Assembly (NCBI RefSeq): GCF_003151255.1
Contig: NZ_CP029481.1
Span: 620,001 to 684,000, forward strand
Length of the DNA stretch: 64,000 nucleotides
Reading direction: 5' to 3'
Source of the DNA: Microvirga sp. 17 mud 1-3
Lineage (GTDB): Bacteria > Pseudomonadota > Alphaproteobacteria > Rhizobiales > Beijerinckiaceae
The notes beneath the pieces are model-generated. The model was given only the letters and a program-made list of their open reading frames with translations. It was not told the DNA's origin and made no database searches. The position numbers and the translations under genes were made by a program. Positions 44,430-52,561 of the stretch are shown here, piece by piece. The stretch's first letter is position 1; the number at the start of each line of letters is the position of its first letter.

Positions 44430-45323
44430 CTAGGACGAAATCCCCGGGAAGTGCGACAGGGCCTCACGAAGATTTCCATCGCTCTGCGTCAGGGCGCCCT
44501 GCGCCTCCGACGGGTCGACGCCTAAGGCGATGAGGGAAGCGAGTTTCATGTCGCCGTTCGCCCGGCGCAGGGCCTCGATGGCGGTGGCGTCATCGCAGCC
44601 GGTGATCTGGGACACCATGATCTCGCTGCGGCGGCGCAGTTTCGCGTTTGTGGCGCGCATATGCACCATCAGACCGCGATAGACGCGCCCGAGCCGCACC
44701 ATGATGAGGGTGGACAGGAGGTTGAGGATGACCTTCTGCGCGGTGCCGGCCTTCATGCGGGTCGATCCCGCAATGACCTCCTCGCCCGTATCCGCCAGGA
44801 TAGGATGCGAGCAGGCGTCCAGGATGGGAGCGGCAGGATTGTTGGAGATGCCGATGGTCTGGGCGCCACGAGCCCTCGCTTCCTCCAGGGCCGCGATGGT
44901 GAAGGGTGTCCGGCCGCTGGCCGCCACGCCGATCACGATATCGTCCGGCCCGACGCCGGAGTCCCGGATGCCGGCAATTCCCTGCTCGACCGAATCCTCC
45001 GCGTTCTCGACGGCCTTCAAAAGCGCGCCTTCGCCGCCCGCAATGAGGTACACGAGCTTGTCGTCCGGCCAGTTGAAGGTCGGAGGCAGCTCCGTGCCGT
45101 CCTGAACGCCGATCCGGCCCGAGGTTCCCGCGCCCACATAGACAAGGCGCCCGCCCCGGCGGAGCCTCTCAACGGCCGCTTCGGCCGCGGCCGCAATAGC
45201 CGGAAGCGCGGGCCGCACCGCCGCGACGGCGGCGAGCTGCCCTTCATAGAAGGCGGAGAGAATGTCGGAGCTCGGCCAGGCGTCGAGGTCTTGGAAACGG
45301 GTGCTGAAGTTTTCGGTGGGCAT
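44430..45323 (-). CDS. murQ: N-acetylmuramic acid 6-phosphate etherase
   Basis: This 297-residue SIS-domain enzyme cleaves the lactyl ether of MurNAc-6-phosphate to give GlcNAc-6-phosphate, a central step in peptidoglycan recycling. Hallmarks are RLVYVGAGTSGRIGVQDGTELPPTFNWPDDKLVYLIAGG, AGIRDSGVGPDDIVIGVAASGRTPF, and the catalytic-loop region ISNNPAAPILDACSHPILADTGEEVIAGSTRMKAGTAQKVILNLLST. The C-terminal helical domain (QITGCDDATAIEALRRANGDMKLA) is complete. It has its own promoter, overlapped by an operator-like motif (45342-45358). Confidence 0.95.
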   Translation of the reverse strand: MPTENFSTRFQDLDAWPSSDILSAFYEGQLAAVAAVRPALPAIAAAAEAAVERLRRGGRLVYVGAGTSGRIGVQDGTELPPTFNWPDDKLVYLIAGGEGALLKAVENAEDSVEQGIAGIRDSGVGPDDIVIGVAASGRTPFTIAALEEARARGAQTIGISNNPAAPILDACSHPILADTGEEVIAGSTRMKAGTAQKVILNLLSTLIMVRLGRVYRGLMVHMRATNAKLRRRSEIMVSQITGCDDATAIEALRRANGDMKLASLIALGVDPSEAQGALTQSDGNLREALSHFPGISS

Positions 45324-45341
45324 GATCGCTTGCTTTCTTGC

Positions 45342-45375
45342 AGACCAATATAGGTCCAGTTGCGGCTTTCAGCAA
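45342..45375 (-). promoter_or_regulatory. murQ promoter with overlapping CCAATAT motif (site A)
   Basis: On the minus strand TTGCTG (-35, 45375-45370) and TATATT (-10, 45352-45347) are exactly 17 bp apart, upstream of murQ. The -10 lies within the motif AGACCAATATAGGTCCA (plus strand, 45342-45358), whose GACC/GGTC arms form a palindrome. Related sequences occur at 47626-47643 and 56619-56637. Binding of a regulator here would block the promoter. Confidence 0.55.
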
Positions 45376-45426
45376 TCGGCGCAAGGCTTGGCCCGAGAGA
45401 TCCGAGGCGTGCTTCGCCGAAGATTT

Positions 45427-46452
45427 TCAGGCCTGTTGCGTAAGGGCATCGAACCGCGCGATCACCTGCTCGCCGGTTGCCCGGCGCAGGGGCAAGATCC
45501 CGCTATCCGTGTGGCGAGAGGGATGGACGCGGTTAGTGAGCAGGGACCACGCAAGACCACGCTCGAAGTCGATCCAGAGCCCGGTGCCCGTGAAGCCCGT
45601 ATGGCCGATGGTGGAGGGCGAGCAGGCATCCCCGCCATGCCAGCCCGCATAAGCTCCCTCCCAGCCGACGGTGCGCTTCTCCGATTCGCGTTTCCTGATG
45701 GCCTCAAGGGAGGAGGGGGACAGGGCTGAGCCGTCGAGGATGGAACGGGCAAAGCCCAGCACGCCGTCGATGGTCCCGAACAGGCCCGCATGGCCGGAGG
45801 CGCCGCCGAGCGCGAAGGCGTTCTCATCATGCACCTCGCCGCGGATGACGCGCCCGCGCCACGTGCAGCGCTCGGTGGCGGCGCAGTGGCGCGGGTTGGG
45901 CCGGAAGGTGAGAAGCGGCGGGAGCGGCTGGTCGATCAGCGCCTGCCCGGTGAGGCGCTCGATGGCGATGCCGAGCAGCATGAAATTAATGTCGGAATAG
46001 ACCGGAGGGCCGGACTGCCACACGCGCTGGAGGATGAACGCACGCAGGGTCTGCGGATCCTGCCCGTAGGTATAGAGCGGCTCGACCGCCGGAAGATGCG
46101 TCTGGTGTGCAAGGCACTGGCGGAACGTGAGCTTTCGCTCGGCGGCGTTCATGTCGTACTGGCGCAGGTCCGGAAGCGCCGTCACCAGGGGTGCATCGAG
46201 GTCGAGCTTTCCCTCCTCGGCCAGGCGCAGGATGCGCGTGGTCGTGAAGATGACCTTGGTGAGGGAGGCAAGATCGAACCAAGTGTCGCGGGAGATATCC
46301 TCCTGCTCCGGCTCGATCTGCGCCGCTCCGGCAAAGTGCACGGCGCTGCGTCCATCCGCCGTCGCGATGCCGAGAACCGCACCGGGAATAGCGCCGCGGC
46401 GGATCGCTTCGAGAGCCGGCGCGAAGGCCTGTTCGACAATGTTATTCAGCAT
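45427..46452 (-). CDS. Serine hydrolase of the class C beta-lactamase/AmpH type, cytosolic
   Basis: This 341-residue protein has the serine-lysine motif S64-L-T-K67 (FDLASLTKVIFTT), the second motif Y153-S-D (PPVYSDINFMLLG), and the third HTG motif in IGHTGFTGTGLW. No signal peptide is visible, so it should act in the cytosol. It follows anmK by 15 bp and precedes murQ. In Bacillus a protein of the same superfamily is encoded in the murQ recycling operon, where it is thought to remove peptides from muropeptides. By analogy, cleavage of peptide from imported muropeptides is the best guess; esterase activity is an alternative. Confidence 0.75.
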   Translation of the reverse strand: MLNNIVEQAFAPALEAIRRGAIPGAVLGIATADGRSAVHFAGAAQIEPEQEDISRDTWFDLASLTKVIFTTTRILRLAEEGKLDLDAPLVTALPDLRQYDMNAAERKLTFRQCLAHQTHLPAVEPLYTYGQDPQTLRAFILQRVWQSGPPVYSDINFMLLGIAIERLTGQALIDQPLPPLLTFRPNPRHCAATERCTWRGRVIRGEVHDENAFALGGASGHAGLFGTIDGVLGFARSILDGSALSPSSLEAIRKRESEKRTVGWEGAYAGWHGGDACSPSTIGHTGFTGTGLWIDFERGLAWSLLTNRVHPSRHTDSGILPLRRATGEQVIARFDALTQQA

Positions 46453-46467
46453 CTCTTTTCCGGAATA

Positions 46468-47565
46468 TCAGGCGGCGCGGTGCAATTCGCCGCCCGGCAT
46501 CGGGTGCGGAACTCCGGTCGTGGTCGGAAGGCTCAATGGCAGCCCGCGCACGGAGCGAACTGCGAGATAGCCGAAGGCCTGCGCCTCGAGGAAATCCCCA
46601 TTCCAGCCGACGCTCTCCACGGGATCGACGCTCACGCCAAGCTTTTCGCGCAGGCGCTTCATGAAATGGGCATTGCGCCGTCCACCGCCGGTTACGAGCC
46701 AGCGTCGGGGCGCCTGCGGCACATGACGGAGAGCAGCCACGACGGACTCGATCGTGAACTCCGCCAATGTTGCGGCGCCGTTCTCGTCCGAGAGCGCCTC
46801 GACGCCCTTGGCCCTGGCATGGAAATCCTGCCGGTCGAGGGATTTGGGGGCAGGGCGGTCGAAGAACGGGTTTGCCATGAAGGCGGCGACGAGCTGCGGA
46901 TCGGCAGTGCCCGATGCCGCGAGGCGCCCGCCCTCGTCGAAGGCGATGCCGCGGCGCCGGAGAACGAAGTCGTCGAGCAGGGCGCTTGCTGGGCCGGTGT
47001 CGAACGCGATCACCGTGTCGCCGTCGATATAGGTAACGTTGCCGACGCCGCCGAGGTTGAGGATCATCAGGGGCTGGGCAAGGCCGCTTGCAAGGGCGCG
47101 GTGATAGAGTGGAACGAAGGGCGCGCCCTCGCCGCCGGAAGCGACATCCGCATGGCGGAACCGGTCCACCGTGTCGATGTTGAGTGCCGCGGCGACGCGG
47201 GTGCCGAGCCCGAGCTGGCGGGTGAATCGGACTTCCGGGCGGTGATAGACCGTCTGCCCGTGAAAGCCGATGAGGCCGACCTCTGCCGGATCGATTCCGT
47301 TCTCGCTCATGAAGCGGCGGATGGCGTCCACGTGCGCATCCGTGACGGCTTTGTCGAGGTTCTCGAGCGGCTCGCTCTGGGCGCGCGCGGGCTCGGCGAT
47401 CAGCGCCAGCAGCTCCCGCCGAAGGTCGTCCGGGTAGGGATAGGTCCGGCCGGCGCCGGGGCGGACCATCGTGTCCCCGTCCGTCTCGACGATCGACACG
47501 TCGATCCCGTCCATGGACGTGCCGCTGATGACTCCGATTGCCTTCATGGGAAAACGCTGGACCAT
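46468..47565 (-). CDS. anmK: Anhydro-N-acetylmuramic acid kinase
   Basis: This 365-residue kinase opens and phosphorylates 1,6-anhydro-MurNAc to MurNAc-6-phosphate, the substrate of MurQ. The start of the fold is MKAIGVISGTSMDGIDVSIVETDG (phosphate loop). Further blocks are VGLIGFHGQTVYHRPE, PFVPLYHRAL, LNLGGVGNVTYIDGD, AFDTGPASALLDDFV and LVTGGGRRNAHFMKRL. GGAGAGG upstream supports the ATG at 47565 (MVQRFPMKAIG) over the ATG at 47547. It heads a minus-strand operon with the serine hydrolase and is divergent from the peptide-binding protein gene. Confidence 0.94.
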   Translation of the reverse strand: MVQRFPMKAIGVISGTSMDGIDVSIVETDGDTMVRPGAGRTYPYPDDLRRELLALIAEPARAQSEPLENLDKAVTDAHVDAIRRFMSENGIDPAEVGLIGFHGQTVYHRPEVRFTRQLGLGTRVAAALNIDTVDRFRHADVASGGEGAPFVPLYHRALASGLAQPLMILNLGGVGNVTYIDGDTVIAFDTGPASALLDDFVLRRRGIAFDEGGRLAASGTADPQLVAAFMANPFFDRPAPKSLDRQDFHARAKGVEALSDENGAATLAEFTIESVVAALRHVPQAPRRWLVTGGGRRNAHFMKRLREKLGVSVDPVESVGWNGDFLEAQAFGYLAVRSVRGLPLSLPTTTGVPHPMPGGELHRAA

Positions 47566-47625
47566 CGACCTCTCCGGAATGCCTGTCCGGCGGAACCATA
47601 GCATAGCCCAACAGCCGGTCTAGAG

Positions 47626-47671
47626 TGGTATGATATTGGACCATGACAGGTCCTGAGGGATGGCCTATAAA
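47626..47671 (+). promoter_or_regulatory. Promoter of the peptide ABC operon with CCAATAT-type motif (site B)
   Basis: ATGACA (-35, 47643-47648) and TATAAA (-10, 47666-47671) are separated by exactly 17 bp, 32 bp before the ATG at 47703. Directly upstream and touching the -35 is TGGTATGATATTGGACCA (47626-47643), whose reverse complement begins TGGTCCAATAT and aligns with the murQ site. The motif also lies 61 bp upstream of the anmK start, so one regulator could control both directions. Confidence 0.55.
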
Positions 47672-47702
47672 ACCTCAGCGGCTTGCAAGGGAGAAAAGAC
47701 GC

Positions 47703-49202
47703 ATGTTCAGGTCGGTACTGCGCGGCGCCATCGGCGCAGGCTTCATGATGGCGGCCATGGCCTCGGCCTCGGCCCAGGTGCTGGAGATCGGCATGGATAA
47801 CGGGCCCACGGGCCTCGATCCGCACCTCATCACCGCCTTTCCGAGCTTTATGGTGGTGAACGGCAACATCTATGAGGGCCTTACGGCCATCGACAAGGAC
47901 CTGAAGGTCATTCCCGGCCTTGCGGAATCCTGGAACGTCTCGGCTGACGGCAAGACCTACACGTTCAAGCTGCGCTCCGGCGTGAAATTCCATGACGGCT
48001 CGGACATGACGGCCGAGGACGTGGTCTCGACGATCCGGCGCGTGCAGAGCAAGGACATTGCCTCGCCGCTCGCGAGCCGCCTGTCCGCCATCGAGAGCGC
48101 CAAGGCGGTCGATCCGCTGACCGTGGAACTGACGCTCAAGGAGCCATCCGCGCCGCTCCTGTCGTCGCTTGCGACTATCGCGGTCGTGCCGAGCGAGGTG
48201 GAGGCCAACAAGGACGCCCTCCAGAAGGCGCCGGTGGGCACGGGCCCGTTCAAGTTCCAGGAATGGCAGCCCAACGGCTTCATCCTGCTCGCGAAAAACG
48301 ACGCCTATTGGCAGAAGGGCACGCCGAAGCTCTCAGGCCTCAAGTTCAACATCGTGCCCGAATCGGCGACTCGCCAGGTCGGCCTGACTAACGGCCAGTA
48401 TGCACTGCTTCCCAATATCGACGCTGCGACGGCCCTGCAGCTGAAGGGCAAGCCCAACGTGAAGCTCGGCGAGACTCTGGACCTCGCCTACATGCTCATC
48501 GGCATGAACGTCTCGAAGCCGCCCTTCGACAACCCGAAGGTGCGTGAGGCGGTGAACTACGCCATCAACCGCCAGGAGATCGTCGATGCGGCGCTCTTCG
48601 GCGCCGGCGTCCCTGGCGGCCCCCTGTCGCCGGCCCTGAAATCCTGGGCGCTCGATGTCAAGGAATTCTCCTGCTACAAGCCCGACCCAGCCAAGGCACA
48701 GGCTCTGCTCAAGGAAGCCGGCGTCGCGATGCCCGTGGCCGTGACCATGAACGTCCTGCCGCGTCAGGACGTGAAGGACATCGCCCAGGTTGTCCAGGAG
48801 CAGTTGAACAAGGCCGGTTTCAAGGTCGAGCTGAAGAACCAGGAGCAGGGGCAGTTCATCCAGGACTGGCGCAACAGCAATTTCGACATGTTCGCCTCCA
48901 TCAATGCCGGCAGCCCCGATCCGGACGAGTATTTCTACCGCACGTTCCGCACCGGCGGTTCGACCAACGTGTTCAAATACTCGAACCCGGAGATCGACCA
49001 GCTGCTCGACAAGGCGCGTACTCTCCAGGACCAGGCCGCGCGCAAGACCGCCTACGATCAGGTGCAGAAGACTCTCGCCTGCTCGGGCCCGGTGGCGCAC
49101 CTGACCTACGGCACTCTCTTCTCGGCCATGCGCGATAAGCTGAAGGGCTACGACGTGATGCCGAACCGCTCGCTCGTGACCCTGAAGGACGCGAGCCTCT
49201 AA
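47703..49202 (+). CDS. Peptide/muropeptide ABC transporter substrate-binding protein
   Basis: This 499-residue family 5 solute-binding protein has a signal peptide over about residues 1-24 (MFRSVLRGAIGAGFMMAAMA then SAQ) and family blocks IGMDNGPTGLDPHLITAFPSFMVVNGNIYEGLTAIDKDLKVIPGLAESWNVSADGKTYTFKLRSGVKFHDG, VGTGPFKFQEW and KPPFDNPKVREAVNYAINRQEIV. The context (anmK, murQ, nagA) suggests peptidoglycan fragments as ligand. Rhizobia are known to import anhydromuropeptides by an ABC system instead of AmpG, which fits. An intrinsic terminator follows the gene, so it should be made in excess over the permeases. Confidence 0.85.
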   Translation: MFRSVLRGAIGAGFMMAAMASASAQVLEIGMDNGPTGLDPHLITAFPSFMVVNGNIYEGLTAIDKDLKVIPGLAESWNVSADGKTYTFKLRSGVKFHDGSDMTAEDVVSTIRRVQSKDIASPLASRLSAIESAKAVDPLTVELTLKEPSAPLLSSLATIAVVPSEVEANKDALQKAPVGTGPFKFQEWQPNGFILLAKNDAYWQKGTPKLSGLKFNIVPESATRQVGLTNGQYALLPNIDAATALQLKGKPNVKLGETLDLAYMLIGMNVSKPPFDNPKVREAVNYAINRQEIVDAALFGAGVPGGPLSPALKSWALDVKEFSCYKPDPAKAQALLKEAGVAMPVAVTMNVLPRQDVKDIAQVVQEQLNKAGFKVELKNQEQGQFIQDWRNSNFDMFASINAGSPDPDEYFYRTFRTGGSTNVFKYSNPEIDQLLDKARTLQDQAARKTAYDQVQKTLACSGPVAHLTYGTLFSAMRDKLKGYDVMPNRSLVTLKDASL

Positions 49203-49212
49203 TCCTGTATTC

Positions 49213-49248
49213 CCCGGCGCCGCATCGGGCGGCGCCGGGATTTTTTTT
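49213..49248 (+). terminator. Intrinsic terminator between binding-protein and permease genes
   Basis: An 11-bp perfect stem CCCGGCGCCGC / GCGGCGCCGGG with loop ATCGG is followed by A and eight T residues, 10 nt after the binding-protein stop and 21 nt before the permease start. It is strong enough to stop most transcripts, leaving partial read-through into the permeases. Confidence 0.9.
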
Positions 49249-49269
49249 GAGCGTCAACACGAATTCACG

Positions 49270-50217
49270 ATGAGTCGTATCCTGCTCTCGCGTCTGATCG
49301 ATCTGGTCGTCGTTCTTTTCGGCGTCTCGATCATCGTCTTCCTGATGATCCGCCTCATCCCGGGCGACGCGGTGGCGATCATGCTCGGCGCCAATACGGA
49401 GATCACGCCCGAGCGCATGGCGGAGCTCAACAGCCGCGTCGGCCTCGACCGGCCGTTCGTCGAGCAGTACCTGAGATGGGCCGGCGCTGCCCTGCAGGGT
49501 GATTTCGGCACATCCCTGTGGACCGGGCGGCCCGTTGCGACCGAGATCCTCATCAATCTCTGGCCGACGCTCGAGCTGACCTTCCTGTCCCTCCTCATCG
49601 GTGCCGTCCTGGCCGTGCCACTCGGCTGCTGGATGGCGCAGACGCGGGGGCGCGGCGCCGATGTCGCGATGCGTATCGGAGCCATTGCCGGGCTGACGAT
49701 CCCGTCCTTCTGGCTCGGAATCGTCCTGATCCTCCTGTTCTCGGCCTATGCACCTGGCTTCGCGTCTCTCGGCTACGTGCCGTTCTCGGAGGATCCCGTC
49801 GGCAATCTTCAGCGCATGATCCTGCCCTCCGTCGCGCTGGCGTTGCCGATCCTCGCCAATCTGTCGCGTCTCGTGCGGTCCGCCATGCTCGATGCCCTCG
49901 GGCAGGATTACGTCCGCACCGCGCGCGCCAAGGGCTTGAGCGAAAGCCGCGTCGTCTACAAGCACGCGTTGCGCAATGCCCTGATCCCCTTCCTCACCAG
50001 CGTCGGCATCATGACGGGCTATCTTCTCGGCGGTGCCATCGTAGTCGAGCAGGTCTTCGCCATTCCGGGCCTCGGCCGCCTCATCCTCGGCGCCATCGCG
50101 GAGCGCAATTATCCGCTGATCCAGGCCACCATCCTGGTGGTGACGGCAGGGTTCGTCTTCGTGAACTTCCTCGTTGATTTTCTCTACATGATCGTCGATC
50201 CGCGGGTGAGGGCCTGA
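49270..50217 (+). CDS. ABC transporter permease, DppB/OppB type
   Basis: This 315-residue inner-membrane protein has six helices with the family opening LLSRLIDLVVVLFGVSIIVFLMIRLIPGDAVAIMLG, the substrate-path region IPSFWLGIVLILLFS and the EAA-type coupling loop VRSAMLDALGQDYVRTARAKGLSESRVVYKHALRNALIPFLT. It pairs with the next gene (4-bp gap). It lies 21 bp after the terminator following the binding-protein gene. No ATPase gene is found in this operon. Confidence 0.92.
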   Translation: MSRILLSRLIDLVVVLFGVSIIVFLMIRLIPGDAVAIMLGANTEITPERMAELNSRVGLDRPFVEQYLRWAGAALQGDFGTSLWTGRPVATEILINLWPTLELTFLSLLIGAVLAVPLGCWMAQTRGRGADVAMRIGAIAGLTIPSFWLGIVLILLFSAYAPGFASLGYVPFSEDPVGNLQRMILPSVALALPILANLSRLVRSAMLDALGQDYVRTARAKGLSESRVVYKHALRNALIPFLTSVGIMTGYLLGGAIVVEQVFAIPGLGRLILGAIAERNYPLIQATILVVTAGFVFVNFLVDFLYMIVDPRVRA

Positions 50218-50221
50218 AGCC

Positions 50222-51046
50222 GTGTCGCGTCTCGCCAAGAACAAACTCCTGACCTTCGCCGTCATCCTCGTGGCGCTGCAGATCATTCTTGCGATCGGCG
50301 CGCCGTGGTTCGCGCCCTATGACCCCATGGCACAGAGCATCGCTCGCCGTTTGAAGGGGCCGACTGCCCTCAACTGGCTCGGGACTGACCAACTGGGACG
50401 CGACGTGCTGGCGCGCATCCTCTACGGATACCGGACATCGCTCATCGCCTGCGTCCTGGCAGTCGGCATCGCCCTCATGGCTGGCGGGACTCTCGGGCTC
50501 GTGGCAGCTTACTACCGCGGCTGGCTTGACCGCATCATCATGCGCGTCATGGACGTGCTCTTTGCCTTCCCGGTCATGCTGCTCGCCATCGGTATCATCG
50601 CGGTTCTCGGGCCACACACCTACAGTGCAGCGGCTGCCATCGCGGTCGTCTATACGCCGATCTTCGCCCGTCTCCTGCGCGGCCCGGCCCTCGTCCTGTG
50701 CGAGAGCGAATACGTGGCGGGCGCCAAGGCCATCGGCGCGTCAGACGGGCGCATCATCTTCCTTCATATCCTGCCGAACCTCGCCTCGGTCATCCTGGTC
50801 CAGACGAGCCTTCTCCTCTCGGCCGCGATCCTGGTGGAGGCCTCGCTCTCGTTCCTTGGTCTGGGGACGCAGCCACCGACGCCGTCTCTCGGGCTCATGC
50901 TCTCCGAAGGGCGCAACTTCCTCCAGCTCTCCCCGTGGAGCGCGATCTTCGCCGGGTTCGCGATCCTGTTCCTGTCGTTCGGCTTCAACCTGCTCGGTGA
51001 CGCGCTGCGCGACACGCTCGATCCGCGTCTCCGGGGACAATCGTGA
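50222..51046 (+). CDS. ABC transporter permease, DppC/OppC type
   Basis: This 274-residue inner-membrane protein has an N-terminal helix (LLTFAVILVALQIILAIGAPWFAPYDPMAQ), the LNWLGTDQLGRDVLARILYGYRTSLIACVLAVGIAL block that marks the DppC/OppC branch, and the coupling loop VLCESEYVAGAKAIGASDGRIIFLHILPNLASVILVQ. It closes GFNLLGDALRDTLDPRLRG. It uses a GTG start at 50222. Its stop overlaps the GTG of a GNAT gene (GTGA), so an acetyltransferase stands where the ATPase genes of such operons are normally found. Confidence 0.92.
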   Translation: MSRLAKNKLLTFAVILVALQIILAIGAPWFAPYDPMAQSIARRLKGPTALNWLGTDQLGRDVLARILYGYRTSLIACVLAVGIALMAGGTLGLVAAYYRGWLDRIIMRVMDVLFAFPVMLLAIGIIAVLGPHTYSAAAAIAVVYTPIFARLLRGPALVLCESEYVAGAKAIGASDGRIIFLHILPNLASVILVQTSLLLSAAILVEASLSFLGLGTQPPTPSLGLMLSEGRNFLQLSPWSAIFAGFAILFLSFGFNLLGDALRDTLDPRLRGQS

Positions 51047-51480
51047 AAGTGAGGGATGCGACGTGGGAGGATACTCCGGCGCTCGCAGACATCGCAGAGG
51101 CATCCTACCGCGCCGCCTTCTCGGCAATCCTCGAGGAAGAGGTCCTCGCTGGGCGCGATGCTGCCTTCTTCGCGCACCGCTTCGAGGAGGCATGGAGGCG
51201 GATGCTCGTAGTCTGTGCGGACGAGGTCCCGTCGGGATTCCTCCTCATGACCGACGGGCATATTGACATGCTCTTCATGACACCGACAGCCAGCGGGCAG
51301 GGCGGCGGTTTTAGCCTGCTTCGCGAGGCGGAGAGGCGCGGAGCAAAAAGCCTCGAATGCTTCCGCGACAATGCCGGTGCACGCCGATTTTACGAACGGC
51401 ATGGCTGGCGCGTTGAGCGGGAATACGAACGGGACTTTGCAGGAAAAATCCGCAGCTTCGTCCTCTACGTCAGGGATTGA
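51043..51480 (+). CDS. GNAT-family N-acetyltransferase coupled to the peptide transporter
   Basis: This 145-residue GNAT protein opens VRDATWEDTPALADIAEASYRAAFSAILEEE, has a beta-strand block GFLLMTDGHIDMLFMTPTASGQGGGFSLLREAERRG (acetyl-CoA loop, with a degenerate Q-G-G-G in place of R-G-x-G) and the C-terminal LECFRDNAGARRFYERHGWRVEREYERDF. It starts at GTG 51043 inside the permease stop, so translation is coupled. The coupling suggests it acts on an imported compound such as an amino sugar or muropeptide, but this is inference. It is convergent with the nag operon (3-bp gap). Confidence 0.8.
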   Translation: MKVRDATWEDTPALADIAEASYRAAFSAILEEEVLAGRDAAFFAHRFEEAWRRMLVVCADEVPSGFLLMTDGHIDMLFMTPTASGQGGGFSLLREAERRGAKSLECFRDNAGARRFYERHGWRVEREYERDFAGKIRSFVLYVRD

Positions 51481-51483
51481 GCC

Positions 51484-52551
51484 TTAGAGGCTGACAACCT
51501 GACCTGAGCGCACCGACTCGTCTGCCGCAAGCACAATCCGCAGGGATCGGACCGCATCCTTCATATGGTCGGTCAGGTCCAGGTCTTCGTCGATGGCGCG
51601 CAGGAGGAAACGCTGCTCGCGCTCGCACAGGGCATCGTGATCGGGCTCGTCAGCCGTATCGATGGGCTCGTCGCGGCGAGCGAAGGTGCCATCCGGGTTC
51701 AGGCCTGCATGATGAAGCAGGATCCGGTTCGTTTTGGTGTGGGCATTGATGTCGTCCGACCGGATGCCACCTGCGGTCTCGGCCATGACGATGCTGACGC
51801 TGCCCTTCGGGCCGATGACGTCCTTCACGAAATAGGCCGTCTCGCTCATCATCGGTCCCCAGCCGGCCTCATACCAGCCCACGGAGCCATCCTCGAACTT
51901 CACGTGGAGGTGGCCGTAATTGTACATGCCCGCCGGCATGTCGTCCGTCAGCCGGGCGCCGACCGCATGGACCTGCACAGGCCTCGCGCGAGTGATCTGG
52001 CACATCACGTCCACATAGTGCACGCCGCAATCGACGATGGGCGAAAGGGATTGGAGCAGTCTTTTATGAGCTTCCCAGGCCGGGCCGCTCGATTGCTGGT
52101 TCAGGTTCATGCGGAAGACATGGGGCGGCCCGAGGGTCTTGGCGATCTCGATGAACTTCATCCAGGATGGATGGTGGCGCAGGATGTACCCGATGACGAG
52201 CTTGCGCTTCGTCCGAATTGCCGTCTCGACGACGCGCTCGGCATCCGCAACCGTGTCGGCCAATGGCTTCTCGACGAACACATGGGCGCCGGCTTCCATG
52301 GCCCGGATCGCATAATCGGCATGGGTGTCCGACCAGGTGTTGATGGAGACCACGTCGGGCTTGAGCGCCGCGAGTGCATCCTCATAGCGGCTGAAGCGCT
52401 GGGCCGATTGCAGGGATGCCGGCAGGGGCGCCTCGTCGATGTTGCGGGTGCAGAGCCCCACGACCTCGAACCCCTCGATGCGGTCGTAGGCCATTGCATG
52501 GGACATGCCCATATTGCCGAGCCCGACCACCAGAACCCGCTTCGTGCCCAT
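51484..52551 (-). CDS. Gfo/Idh/MocA-family oxidoreductase
   Basis: This 355-residue NAD(P)-dependent oxidoreductase starts with the dinucleotide motif VLVVGLGNMGMSHAMAYDR, followed by DVVSINTWSDTHADYAIRAMEAGAHVFVEKPLADTVADAERVVE, which holds the conserved EKP Lys. The C-terminal alpha/beta domain has SPIVDCGVHYVDVMCQIT (catalytic Asp/His pair). It is the last gene of the nag operon, 10 bp after nagA. Oxidation of a sugar at one ring position is the family activity; in this setting the substrate may be an amino sugar or a derivative. Confidence 0.87.
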   Translation of the reverse strand: MGTKRVLVVGLGNMGMSHAMAYDRIEGFEVVGLCTRNIDEAPLPASLQSAQRFSRYEDALAALKPDVVSINTWSDTHADYAIRAMEAGAHVFVEKPLADTVADAERVVETAIRTKRKLVIGYILRHHPSWMKFIEIAKTLGPPHVFRMNLNQQSSGPAWEAHKRLLQSLSPIVDCGVHYVDVMCQITRARPVQVHAVGARLTDDMPAGMYNYGHLHVKFEDGSVGWYEAGWGPMMSETAYFVKDVIGPKGSVSIVMAETAGGIRSDDINAHTKTNRILLHHAGLNPDGTFARRDEPIDTADEPDHDALCEREQRFLLRAIDEDLDLTDHMKDAVRSLRIVLAADESVRSGQVVSL

Positions 52552-52561
52552 GGCAGTTCCT

